A stretch of DNA of 64,000 nt from Paraburkholderia acidisoli (lineage in GTDB: Bacteria > Pseudomonadota > Gammaproteobacteria > Burkholderiales > Burkholderiaceae), in assembly GCF_009789675.1 (NCBI RefSeq), contig NZ_CP046913.1, positions 1,860,001-1,924,000 of the forward strand. The letters run 5' to 3'. The notes under the pieces are model-generated. The model searched no databases, was not told the origin of the DNA, and was given only the letters and a program-made list of their open reading frames with translations. A program made the position numbers and the translations under genes. Positions 1 through 7,448 of this stretch are shown here, one piece after another. How positions within the stretch are numbered: position 1 is the stretch's first letter; every line of letters starts with the position of its first letter.

Positions 1-1288
1 CGGCACGACGACCACGGGCGACACCGGCGGCAACGGCAGCACCGGCACCACCACCACCGGCACCACGGGCGTCGTCAGCAGCGTGGCGAAGACGGCCAGC
101 GACCTGGGCACCGCGATCGGCTCGACCTCGGTGCCGGGCGTCGACGGCACGGTCACGCAAGGGCTCGGCAGCACGGTCACGAGCACGGGCGGCGTGGTCA
201 ACGCGCTCTCGAACGCCGTGGCGAGCGGCCTCGGCCAGACCGGCACGACCGCGAATCCCGTCGGTACCACGGTGGCCGGCCTCGGCAGCGTCGTGAGCGC
301 GACGAGCGGCGTGGTGGGCGGACTCTCGACCACGGTCGGCGGTCTCGGCGCCGGCCAGCTTTCGGCGCTCGCGCCCGTCACCACCCCCGTGGCCTCCCTG
401 CTGAACCAGACCGCGCAAGCCGTCGACGCCGGCGGCCAGGCGCTCGGCACCGCCCTCGCCTCGGCGCCGGTGCAGCAGGTCACGCAGCCCTTGAGCAGCG
501 CGATCACGCCGATCGTCACCACGGCCGGTCTCGTCACGCAGCAAGTGGGCACCGCGACGGGCCTCGGCACGCCCGTCTCGGGTCTGCTCTCGCAGGTGGG
601 CGGCGCGCTGTCGTCGGCCGGCGCGCAGGTCGCCTCGGCGACCAGCGGCTCGGCCAGCAGCGGCACGGGCAGCGCGCTCGGCGGCCTCACCTCGCTGTTG
701 CCGGTCTCCCTGCCGGGCACCACCGGTCTCGGCGGCGCGACCACGGCCCTCGCCCCGCTGGGCACCGATGTCGGCACGCTCGTGAGCTCGCTCGGCAACA
801 CCGTCACCAACGCGGGCGGCCTCGTCAATCCGAACGGCCCCAACGGCGCCGCGCCGATACCCGGCCTGATCACGAGCCTCGTCGGCAGCAACAACGTCTC
901 GGTGGCGAACGGGCCGCCCACGGGCTCGACCAATCCGCTCGCGCCGCTCACGTCGACGCTCTCCAGCCTCGGCCTGGGCGGCCTGACGGGCGCCGCGGGC
1001 GGCACCACGGGTTCGTCCGGCGGCGCGCTCAACGGCGTGCCCGTGATCGGCGTGCTGCTGTCGGGCGCCGTCACGATCGGCGGCGCCGCACCGGCCGCCA
1101 CCACCGCGTCGAACGGCGCGACCACCACCACGGCGTCCGCCACGCCGCTCACCAGCAGCGCCGCGGGCGGCCTGCTGCAACCCGTCACGGGACTCGTCAG
1201 CTCGGTCACGGGCGCGCTGGGCGGCAGCGCGCAATCGGGCGGCACGACGAGTTCGGGAGGACTGCTGAGCGGCCTGTTGCACAAGTAA
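1..1288 (+). CDS. Low-complexity Gly/Ala/Thr/Val/Ser-rich protein, 5' end missing
   Basis: The reading frame is open from base 2, so the true start lies upstream of the window; a GTG at 83 is only an internal codon. The visible part (about 429 residues) is built from Gly, Ala, Thr, Ser, Val and Leu in degenerate units such as GLGSTVTSTGGVV, GLGSVVSATSGVVGGL and GLVSSVTGALGG, spaced roughly 20-40 residues. From residue 28 on I find no Arg, Glu, Cys, Phe, Tyr or Trp and almost no charge; it ends LLSGLLHK. Such proteins are often auto-annotated as collagen-like or hypothetical, but there is no strict Gly-X-Y periodicity. A ShlB/FhaC-type secretion pore follows 263 bp downstream on the same strand, so an exported or surface role is inferred. 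Without the N-terminus I cannot tell whether a signal peptide or TPS domain exists. Confidence 0.75.
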   Translation, partial: GTTTTGDTGGNGSTGTTTTGTTGVVSSVAKTASDLGTAIGSTSVPGVDGTVTQGLGSTVTSTGGVVNALSNAVASGLGQTGTTANPVGTTVAGLGSVVSATSGVVGGLSTTVGGLGAGQLSALAPVTTPVASLLNQTAQAVDAGGQALGTALASAPVQQVTQPLSSAITPIVTTAGLVTQQVGTATGLGTPVSGLLSQVGGALSSAGAQVASATSGSASSGTGSALGGLTSLLPVSLPGTTGLGGATTALAPLGTDVGTLVSSLGNTVTNAGGLVNPNGPNGAAPIPGLITSLVGSNNVSVANGPPTGSTNPLAPLTSTLSSLGLGGLTGAAGGTTGSSGGALNGVPVIGVLLSGAVTIGGAAPAATTASNGATTTTASATPLTSSAAGGLLQPVTGLVSSVTGALGGSAQSGGTTSSGGLLSGLLHK

Positions 1289-1551
1289 CCTTCGCGCGGC
1301 AGCGCTTGCGCACAGGCGGTACCGGCAGGAGCAGCGAGAGCAGTGAGAGGCAAAGCCCACGACGCGCATCGCGACGACACGATTCGTCGCCCGCGCGGGG
1401 CACCACGGTAGAGAATTCGCAGTACCAGGCAAGTGAAACGACGGGCAATCAGGGAGCCCACAGACCGCCGAAAAGGCGGCACGAGAGGTGGTCGCGCCGG
1501 CGCGTGAGAGGGCGCCGGCGCGCATCGCCCAATCAGTCCGAGGGTAGTCCC

Positions 1552-3255
1552 ATGAAACGCGGATACGCAGGTTGGGTCGCGCTCGCTGCGACGGGGTTGG
1601 TTGCGGGCGCTGGGTTGACGGGGGTGGCTTGCGCGCAGAGCCGGCCGGCATCGAGCGGGAATCCGCTGGACGCCCTGCCGCAGATCAATGCGCCGCAAAA
1701 AGCGCCGAGCGTCAGTGTTCAGGTGCAGCAACAGGCGCCGCAGCTGCAACAACTGCTGGCCACGCATATCACGCCATCGACGTTCAAGGTGGAAGGCGTG
1801 AAGTCCATTCCATTCGACGATGTCGCCAGGCGCTTCGCCCCGCTCGCGCATCGCGACATCACCATCGGCGAGCTGATCGAAACGGCGAACGGCGTGACGA
1901 AGCTGTATCAGGAACGCGGCTACGCGCTCTCGTTCGCGTTCGTGCCCGCGCAGGATTTCGCCGATGGCGTCGTGCGCATCACGGTGGTGGAAGGCTACGT
2001 GTCGAACGTGAAGATCACGGGCAAGCCGGGCGCGCTCGAGGACAAGATCCGCGCGGTTGCCGCCCATATCGTCGCGGACCGGCCGCTGCGCACGGCCACG
2101 TTCCAGCGCTACATCAACGTGCTGGGCCTGCTGCCGGGCCTGAAGGTTTCGGCGAACGTGCCGCCGCCCACCAGCACCGACGGCGCGACCACGCTCGAAC
2201 TCGACGCGCAGCACAAGGCTTACGACGTGAGCACGGGCATCGACTTCAATCATCCGGGCGTGCAGGGTCTGCTCACGCTCACCGAGAACGGCCTCACGCC
2301 GTTCGGCGAGCAGTTGAGCTTTTCGGCGCTGTTGCCGAAGGGTCGCGACAACGTCACGTATCTCGCGGCGCACGCGGCCGTGCCGATCGCGAGCGACGGT
2401 CTCGTCGCGAAGGTCGATGCGACGCACTACCGCGGCAATCCCGTCGATAACCCGGGACTGCCCTCCTACGTCGGGCGCACCGTCATCAGCGACAAGATCA
2501 CGGGCGCGCTGTCGTATCCGCTGCTGCTGAACAACACGCGCAGCGTGGTGGGCACGGTGAGCGCGTATGCGGCGCACGACGAGGACCACTACCACAACAA
2601 CCTCAACGGGCTCGAGTATGGCGAGACATCACAGGTGCGCGTCCTGCAGTTACAGGCCGATTACGCCGAAGTCAAGCCGGGACAGGTGCGCAAAGCCAGC
2701 GTCGCGGTGGCGAAGGCCTTCAACATCCTCGGCGCGTCGAAAGGTGCGGACACGAATATTGCGGGGCTGACGCTGACTAACCCCGTCTCGCTGAATTTCG
2801 TGCGCACCAACGCGTCGTTCTCGCAGACCAACGACTGGCCGTTCGGCTTCGGCACGGCGATCGCGATGACGGGCCAGTTCAGCCCCAACTCGCTGCCCAC
2901 CTCGGAGCAGATCGCGTTCGGCGCGCAGCGTTTCGCGAACGGCTATCAGCCGGGCGAGGCGTCGGGCGACTCGGGCTGGGGCGCTTCGCTCGAACTCAAT
3001 CACCCGTTCGCGATCGGCCGTGCGTGGCTGCAAACGCTCACGCCGTACGTCTCGTTCGACATGGCGCGCGTGTATCTGCATGCAGGCACGCCCGCGCCTT
3101 CGCGGCTGTCTTCGGCGTCCATCGGCTTTCGTATCACGGACGGCAAGTACTACAGCCTCGATCTGTCGGTTGCCAAAGCCCTCGCCGACGCGCCCGTCGA
3201 AAGCCCCTCGCGCAGCCCGCGCGTGAACGCGACGTTCTCGTATCAGCTCAATTGA
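1552..3255 (+). CDS. ShlB/FhaC/HecB family outer-membrane secretion protein (TpsB)
   Basis: This 567-residue protein is the outer-membrane pore component of a type Vb (two-partner) secretion system, which exports a large partner through a beta-barrel. The ATG at 1552 begins a clear signal peptide (residues 1-30, ending VACAQS). A Pro/Gln-rich linker precedes the POTRA domains: the ShlB-type POTRA starts near FKVEGVKSIPFDDV and continues through LYQERGYALSFAFVP and VRITVVEGYV. The rest is rich in alternating hydrophobic and polar beta-strand sequence and ends ATFSYQLN, as a barrel should. The length matches the family. An in-frame extension back to 1306 is Arg-rich and has no signal peptide, so I rejected it. 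The likely cargo is the low-complexity protein just upstream, by position only; no classical haemagglutinin-type TpsA is visible. Confidence 0.88.
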   Translation: MKRGYAGWVALAATGLVAGAGLTGVACAQSRPASSGNPLDALPQINAPQKAPSVSVQVQQQAPQLQQLLATHITPSTFKVEGVKSIPFDDVARRFAPLAHRDITIGELIETANGVTKLYQERGYALSFAFVPAQDFADGVVRITVVEGYVSNVKITGKPGALEDKIRAVAAHIVADRPLRTATFQRYINVLGLLPGLKVSANVPPPTSTDGATTLELDAQHKAYDVSTGIDFNHPGVQGLLTLTENGLTPFGEQLSFSALLPKGRDNVTYLAAHAAVPIASDGLVAKVDATHYRGNPVDNPGLPSYVGRTVISDKITGALSYPLLLNNTRSVVGTVSAYAAHDEDHYHNNLNGLEYGETSQVRVLQLQADYAEVKPGQVRKASVAVAKAFNILGASKGADTNIAGLTLTNPVSLNFVRTNASFSQTNDWPFGFGTAIAMTGQFSPNSLPTSEQIAFGAQRFANGYQPGEASGDSGWGASLELNHPFAIGRAWLQTLTPYVSFDMARVYLHAGTPAPSRLSSASIGFRITDGKYYSLDLSVAKALADAPVESPSRSPRVNATFSYQLN

Positions 3256-3408
3256 CATGCCCGGATACCCTCGCCCGCGCGCGCCTGACTAGAGTCCCTT
3301 CTCCCAAACGCGCGCGGTGCTTTCCAGTATCCTGCCCTGACCATGCGACACGCCAGGCGTGCCGCGCGGTCTGCATCGCCATCACAAACAACATCAGTGG
3401 AGGACGAC

Positions 3409-3873
3409 ATGAACGGTTTCTTGAGCCGGGCGGCACGCCATGCCGCGCTCGCGAGCGCGCTGCTCGCCGGCGCGGTCGCGGCGCACGCACAAACGGATTC
3501 GCCCGTGGGCGTATGGCAAACGGTCGACGACCACACGGGCCAGCCCAAGGCGCTCGTGAAGATCACCGACGACGGCAGCGGCAGCCTGGACGGCAAGGTC
3601 ATCAAGGGTCTGGGCGCGAACGACCAGCCCGACCGGCGCTGCTCGGCCTGCACCGACGCGCGCAAGGATCAACTGATCCTTGGCATGACGATCATCGACG
3701 GCATGAAGAAGTCGGGCGAAGGCTGGGACGACGGCCACATTCTCGACCCCGAAAACGGCAAGGTGTACCGCTGCAAGATGCGGCTCGAAGACGGCGGCCA
3801 GAAGCTCGAGGTGCGCGGCTACCTGGGCATTTCGCTGCTTGGGCGTTCGCAGACCTGGGTGCGCCAGCAATGA
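3409..3873 (+). CDS. DUF2147 domain exported protein
   Basis: A 154-residue secreted protein. The ATG at 3409 follows GTGGAGGACGAC, a good ribosome-binding site, and starts a signal peptide (MNGFLSRAARHAALASALLAG, cleaved near AHA-QT). The mature part has the DUF2147 signature: SPVGVWQTVDD near the N-terminus, then GSLDGKVIKGLG, a CSACT motif, a GWDDGHILDPENGKVYRC stretch and the closing LEVRGYLGISLLGRSQTW. The family is a small lipocalin-like beta-barrel whose role is unknown; a link to envelope stress or metabolite binding has been proposed but not settled. It is a single gene ending in a palindromic terminator. The two cysteines of CSAC could form a disulfide in the periplasm. Confidence 0.85.
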   Translation: MNGFLSRAARHAALASALLAGAVAAHAQTDSPVGVWQTVDDHTGQPKALVKITDDGSGSLDGKVIKGLGANDQPDRRCSACTDARKDQLILGMTIIDGMKKSGEGWDDGHILDPENGKVYRCKMRLEDGGQKLEVRGYLGISLLGRSQTWVRQQ

Positions 3874-3908
3874 GCGTGACCGCTCGACGTATTCGATAAA
3901 AATCGAAG

Positions 3909-3963
3909 CTCAAACGCCACCGGCCGAAGCGGATTTCGTTCGCTTCGGCCGGTGGCGTTTGAG
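3909..3963. terminator. Bidirectional terminator, perfect 23-bp inverted repeat
   Basis: Arms 3909-3931 and 3941-3963 are perfect reverse complements of 23 bases around a 9-base loop. The arms begin CTCAAACGCC and end GGCGTTTGAG, so each strand gives a long GC hairpin with a T-rich flank. It lies between two converging genes (DUF2147, plus; IS5-type domain protein, minus) and can serve both. Confidence 0.8.
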
Positions 3964-3983
3964 TGAGTCGAGTTCCGGCGGTC

Positions 3984-4436
3984 TTACGCCGTATGGCGAA
4001 ACACCGGATAGTTGAACGGCTGCGCCGCCGAAGGCGTGGCCGGTTGCGGCGCGAACGGCGAATTGCGCGGCACGCTGCGCGGCGCTTCCTGACGGCGCGC
4101 GGCCTTTTCCGCACGGCTCGCGTGCTTGCGCATGCGCGACTCGATGGTGTCGCACAGCGCGGCGCCCTCTTCCCCGAACAGTTCCGCCATGATGCGCTTG
4201 AGCACGCCGTTGTCGTGCCAGGTCTTGAAGCGGCGATGACAGGTCTGATACGAAGGGTAGCGGCGCGGCATGGCCGACCACGTGGCACCGCTATACATGA
4301 CCCACAACACGCCGTTGAGCACCGAGCGCGTGTTGGCGAGCGGCCGGCCGCGCAGTTCGGAACGCGGCCGCAGTTCAGGCAGGAGCAGCATCACGCGCTG
4401 CCATTCTTCGTCGGTGATATCGCGATGCGGAGTCAT
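3984..4436 (-). CDS. Stand-alone IS5-type transposase N-terminal domain protein (DUF4096-like)
   Basis: A 150-residue protein matching only the N-terminal DNA-binding part of IS5-family transposases: ITDEEWQRVMLLLPE, a GRP turn, VLNGVLWVMYSGATWSAMP and RYPSYQTCHRRFKTW. The catalytic DDE domain that normally follows is absent; instead there is a basic then Pro/Gln/Ala-rich tail (about residues 90-150) ending FNYPVFRHTA. The ATG at 4436 has the site AAAGGAA eight bases upstream; an upstream TTG at 4469 is possible but lies within a hairpin. I found no terminal inverted repeats or target duplication, so it is not a complete insertion sequence. A second protein of the same build lies at 32533-32934. 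It may be a remnant or, as I think more likely, a domesticated DNA-binding protein. Confidence 0.75.
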   Translation of the reverse strand: MTPHRDITDEEWQRVMLLLPELRPRSELRGRPLANTRSVLNGVLWVMYSGATWSAMPRRYPSYQTCHRRFKTWHDNGVLKRIMAELFGEEGAALCDTIESRMRKHASRAEKAARRQEAPRSVPRNSPFAPQPATPSAAQPFNYPVFRHTA

Positions 4437-4442
4437 GGGATA

Positions 4443-4470
4443 TTCCTTTGTCAGAGGGGGGTCTGACAAA
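4443..4470 (-). promoter_or_regulatory. Palindrome/hairpin touching the ribosome-binding site of the IS5-type gene
   Basis: A perfect 9-bp inverted repeat (TTTGTCAGA at 4447-4455, TCTGACAAA at 4462-4470) separated by six G (plus strand). On the minus-strand mRNA the 3' arm runs straight into the AAAGGAA ribosome-binding site 5' of the ATG at 4436. It could be an operator for the protein itself or an RNA hairpin limiting translation. Confidence 0.5.
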
Positions 4471-4613
4471 CGATATCCCCTTGCTTTCGCCGTCCATATC
4501 AGACGAGTCCGAATCTTGAAAAAGCGCTTGCGACGCTATTTTTGCGATATTGCGTCGCGATATGAGCGATCGAACTTCGGCGCCCGAGCCCTGCTCGAGC
4601 CCCTTCTCCGCGC

Positions 4614-5711
4614 TCAGGTCAACGCCGTGTCGACGATCCGGCGCGGCGTTTCCAGATACTCCTTCGACTGCATTTCGACGATACGCGACACCGTGCGCGT
4701 GAACTCGTTCGCCATCGGCCCTTCCGTGTACAGCTGCTCCGGCGGCACCGCAGCCGACATCAGCAACTTGACCTTGTGGTCGTAGAACACGTCGATGAGC
4801 CACGTGAAGCGGCGCGCCTCCGACTGCATGCGCGGCGTCATCTGCGGCACCTCGGAAAGGATCACCGCGTGGAAGCGGCTCGCCAGTTCGAGATAGTCGT
4901 TTTGCGAGCGCGGACCGCCGCACAGTGTCGCAAAATCGAACCAGACGACGCCGTCGGCCTTGCGCAACGCCTTGAGCTCGCGCTTCTCGATATGCAGGAT
5001 CGGGCTCTCGTCGGGCACAGCGGCGAGCTGCGCGAACGAGTGGCGCAGCTTGCGGTCGGCGTCGGCCCCCAGCGGCGTGTGATAGACCTCGACCTGCGCG
5101 AGCGTGCGCTGGCGATAATCGATGCCCGCGTCCACGTTCAGCACGTCGAGCTTGCTCTTGATGAGTTCGATCGCGGGCAGCATGCGGTCGCGATGCAAAC
5201 CGTCGGGATACAGCAGGTCGGGATCGTAGTTCGACGTCATCACGAACTGCACGCCGTTCTTGAAGAGACCGTCGAGCAGGCGGTACAGGATCATCGCGTC
5301 GGCGATGTCGGAGACGTGGAACTCGTCGAAACAGATCAGGCGGTAACGCTTCGCGATGCGGCGCGCCAGCTCGTCGAGCGGATCGGCCTGCCCCTTCAGT
5401 TCTTCGAGTTCGCGGTGCACTTCGCGCATGAACTCGTGAAAGTGCAGGCGCGTCTTGCGCTGCACCGGCACGACCGCGTAGAAGCTGTCCATCAGGAAGC
5501 TCTTGCCGCGGCCCACGCCGCCCCACATGTACACGCCGCGCGGCAGCTCGGGCCGGTTGATGAGCTTCCAGAACGCGTTCGTACGGCGCGACTTGTATTC
5601 GACCCATTCGTCGTAGCACCGTTGCAGCCGCTCGATCGCGACGCGTTGCGCCGCGTCGGGCTTGTATCCGCGGTTCTGCAGTTCTTTTTCGTAGTATTCG
5701 GTGACGTTCAT
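4614..5711 (-). CDS. zapE: Cell division protein ZapE (AFG1-like ATPase)
   Basis: A 365-residue P-loop ATPase of the AFG1/ZapE family, which in E. coli binds FtsZ and modulates the Z-ring. Visible motifs: Walker A in VYMWGGVGRGKS (about residues 80-91), Walker B RLICFDEFHVSD, sensor-1-like FVMTSNYDPDLLY and the family motif YTEGPMANEF near the C-terminus. The ATG at 5711 gives the usual N-terminus (MNVTEYYEKELQNRGYKPD); an in-frame extension to 5774 runs into the upstream terminator and is not used. It follows lpdA on the same strand 137 bp away, but an intrinsic terminator sits in the gap, so it is probably expressed by read-through or from its own promoter. The sucA-odhB-lpdA-zapE order is common in Burkholderiaceae. 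Confidence 0.93.
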   Translation of the reverse strand: MNVTEYYEKELQNRGYKPDAAQRVAIERLQRCYDEWVEYKSRRTNAFWKLINRPELPRGVYMWGGVGRGKSFLMDSFYAVVPVQRKTRLHFHEFMREVHRELEELKGQADPLDELARRIAKRYRLICFDEFHVSDIADAMILYRLLDGLFKNGVQFVMTSNYDPDLLYPDGLHRDRMLPAIELIKSKLDVLNVDAGIDYRQRTLAQVEVYHTPLGADADRKLRHSFAQLAAVPDESPILHIEKRELKALRKADGVVWFDFATLCGGPRSQNDYLELASRFHAVILSEVPQMTPRMQSEARRFTWLIDVFYDHKVKLLMSAAVPPEQLYTEGPMANEFTRTVSRIVEMQSKEYLETPRRIVDTALT

Positions 5712-5743
5712 TTCGTGGGCCGCCAGGCGGTCGATGCGAGCGG

Positions 5744-5780
5744 AAAAAAGAAAGGCGGGTGGGATCGAACCCACCCGCCT
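5744..5780 (-). terminator. Rho-independent terminator after lpdA
   Basis: On the minus strand an 11-bp stem (arms at 5770-5780 and 5753-5763, loop of six) is followed by a T-rich run (5744-5753). It lies between the lpdA stop and the zapE start. The loop region reads GGGTTCGATCCC and mimics a tRNA T-arm by chance. Confidence 0.85.
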
Positions 5781-5848
5781 CCCGGTGATGCCGGATCAAA
5801 CGAGGCCGGGCGCGGACCATCGAGATCCGGCGCCCTGCCCGCGTGCGC

Positions 5849-7279
5849 TTACATATTCAGCGCGCGCTTGTCGACAGCGAGTGCGGCTTCGCGCATGACT
5901 TCGGAGAGCGACGGGTGCGGATGGCAGATGCGGCCGATGTCTTCGGCGGCCGCCTTGAACTCCATCGCCACCACGGCTTCCGCGATCAGGTCCGATGCGT
6001 TCGCCGAGATGATGTGCACGCCGAGCAGTTCGTCGGTCTTCGCGTCGGCGATCATCTTCACAAAGCCGTCGGCCTTGTTGATGCCGAGCGCGCGGCCGTT
6101 CGCCATGAACGGGAACTGGCCCGTCTTGATCTCGCGGCCTTCCGACTTGAGCTGCTGCTCCGTCTTGCCGACCCATGCGATTTCCGGTTCGGTGTAGATC
6201 ACCCACGGAATGCAGTTGTAGTCGATGTGCGGCTTCTGACCGTCGATGATTTCGGCCACCAGCACGCCTTCGTCTTCGGCCTTGTGCGCGAGCATCGGGC
6301 CGCGCACCACGTCGCCGATCGCGTACACGTTCGGCACTGCCGTGGCGCAGTGGTCGTCGATGTCGATGAAGCCACGCTCGTTGGTCTTCAGACCGATTGC
6401 TTCGAGACCGAGGTTGTCGGTGTTCGGCACGCGGCCAACCGACACGATCAGGCGGTCGGCTTCGAGCACTTGCGCGTTGCCGTCCTTGTCCGTGTAGTTG
6501 ATCGTGACGTTCTTGTCCGTGGCCTTCACTTCGCCGACCTTCACGCCGACGTGAATGTCGAGACCCTGCTTCTTGAAGAGCTTGGCGGCTTCCTTCGCGA
6601 GCGCCTGGTCAGCGGCGCCGAGGAATTCCGGCAGCGCTTCGAGCACGGTGACTTCAGCGCCCAGACGGCGCCACACCGAACCGAGTTCGAGACCGATCAC
6701 GCCGGCGCCGATCACGGCCAGCTTCTTCGGCACGGTGTCGAACGAGAGCGCGCCTTCGTTGTCGGCGATGATCTTGTTGTCGACCGGCATGCCCGGCAGA
6801 TGACGCGCCTTCGAGCCCGTCGCGATGATCACGTTCTTCGCCGTGACGACTTCGGTTTCGCCTTCGCCCGAGACTTCGATCTGCACGCCGGCTTCGTTCT
6901 TGCCGGTGAACTTGCCATGGCCCTTGAGCCACGTGATCTTGTTCTTGCGGAACAGGAACTCGATACCCTTCGTCATCTTCTCGACGATGCCTTCCTTGCG
7001 GGCGAGCATCTTCGTGACGTCGATCTTCACGTCGTTCACGCTGATGCCGTGGTCGGCCAGGTGATGCGACGCGTTTTCGAACTCTTCCGACGAGGCGAGC
7101 AGCGCCTTCGACGGAATGCAGCCCACGTTCAGGCAGGTGCCGCCGAGCTTGAGCGCGCCGGCCGGGTTCTTCCACTTTTCGATACAGGCAACCGACTTGC
7201 CGAGCTGGGCCGCGCGGATCGCCGCGATGTAGCCGCCGGGGCCGGCGCCGATCACGACGACGTCGAATTCTTTGGACAT
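5849..7279 (-). CDS. lpdA: Dihydrolipoyl dehydrogenase (E3)
   Basis: A 476-residue flavoprotein that reoxidises dihydrolipoyl groups with NAD+, here for the 2-oxoglutarate dehydrogenase complex. Motifs in order: FAD-binding GAGPGGYIAAIRAAQ (residues 11-25), the redox disulfide GGTCLNVGCIPSK (C49 and C54), NAD-binding GAGVIGLELGSVWRRLG, the second FAD motif NVYAIGDVVRGPMLAHKA, and the C-terminal catalytic HPHPSLSE. Full length for the family. It is the third gene of sucA-odhB-lpdA, 169 bp after odhB, with hairpins in the gap. The E3 of a separate pyruvate dehydrogenase complex cannot be excluded, but the operon position assigns it to 2-oxoglutarate dehydrogenase. Confidence 0.97.
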   Translation of the reverse strand: MSKEFDVVVIGAGPGGYIAAIRAAQLGKSVACIEKWKNPAGALKLGGTCLNVGCIPSKALLASSEEFENASHHLADHGISVNDVKIDVTKMLARKEGIVEKMTKGIEFLFRKNKITWLKGHGKFTGKNEAGVQIEVSGEGETEVVTAKNVIIATGSKARHLPGMPVDNKIIADNEGALSFDTVPKKLAVIGAGVIGLELGSVWRRLGAEVTVLEALPEFLGAADQALAKEAAKLFKKQGLDIHVGVKVGEVKATDKNVTINYTDKDGNAQVLEADRLIVSVGRVPNTDNLGLEAIGLKTNERGFIDIDDHCATAVPNVYAIGDVVRGPMLAHKAEDEGVLVAEIIDGQKPHIDYNCIPWVIYTEPEIAWVGKTEQQLKSEGREIKTGQFPFMANGRALGINKADGFVKMIADAKTDELLGVHIISANASDLIAEAVVAMEFKAAAEDIGRICHPHPSLSEVMREAALAVDKRALNM

Positions 7280-7448
7280 GACTATCCCTTTGATGGCTAA
7301 GCCACGCGGCCGCGCTTCGCGGCGCGCGTGGCTTCGGTACTGCGGAAATGCAACAGACGGACTGCCTCGAAAGACTGTCTCGACGTAATGCCTATATCGT
7401 GACGGCGGCGCGCGCTTTCAAGCCGCGCGCGCCATCACGCGAGGACCA
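7280..7448 (-). other. odhB-lpdA spacer with GC-rich hairpins
   Basis: No gene. A bulged hairpin spans 7299-7334 (outer arms AAGCCACGCG and CGCGTGGCTT, inner GCCGCG and CGCGGC with a three-base loop). A second pair of alternating GC arms lies at about 7406-7433. Neither has a clear U-tract on the minus strand, so they look like mRNA-stabilising or REP-like elements rather than terminators. Confidence 0.45.

Noticed and set aside
3984..4470. A complete IS5 element
   Set aside because: No DDE domain, no terminal inverted repeats and no target duplication could be found.
5750..5785. tRNA-like T-arm (GGTGGGTTCGATCCCACC) on the minus strand
   Set aside because: No acceptor, D or anticodon arms around it; it is the loop of the lpdA terminator.
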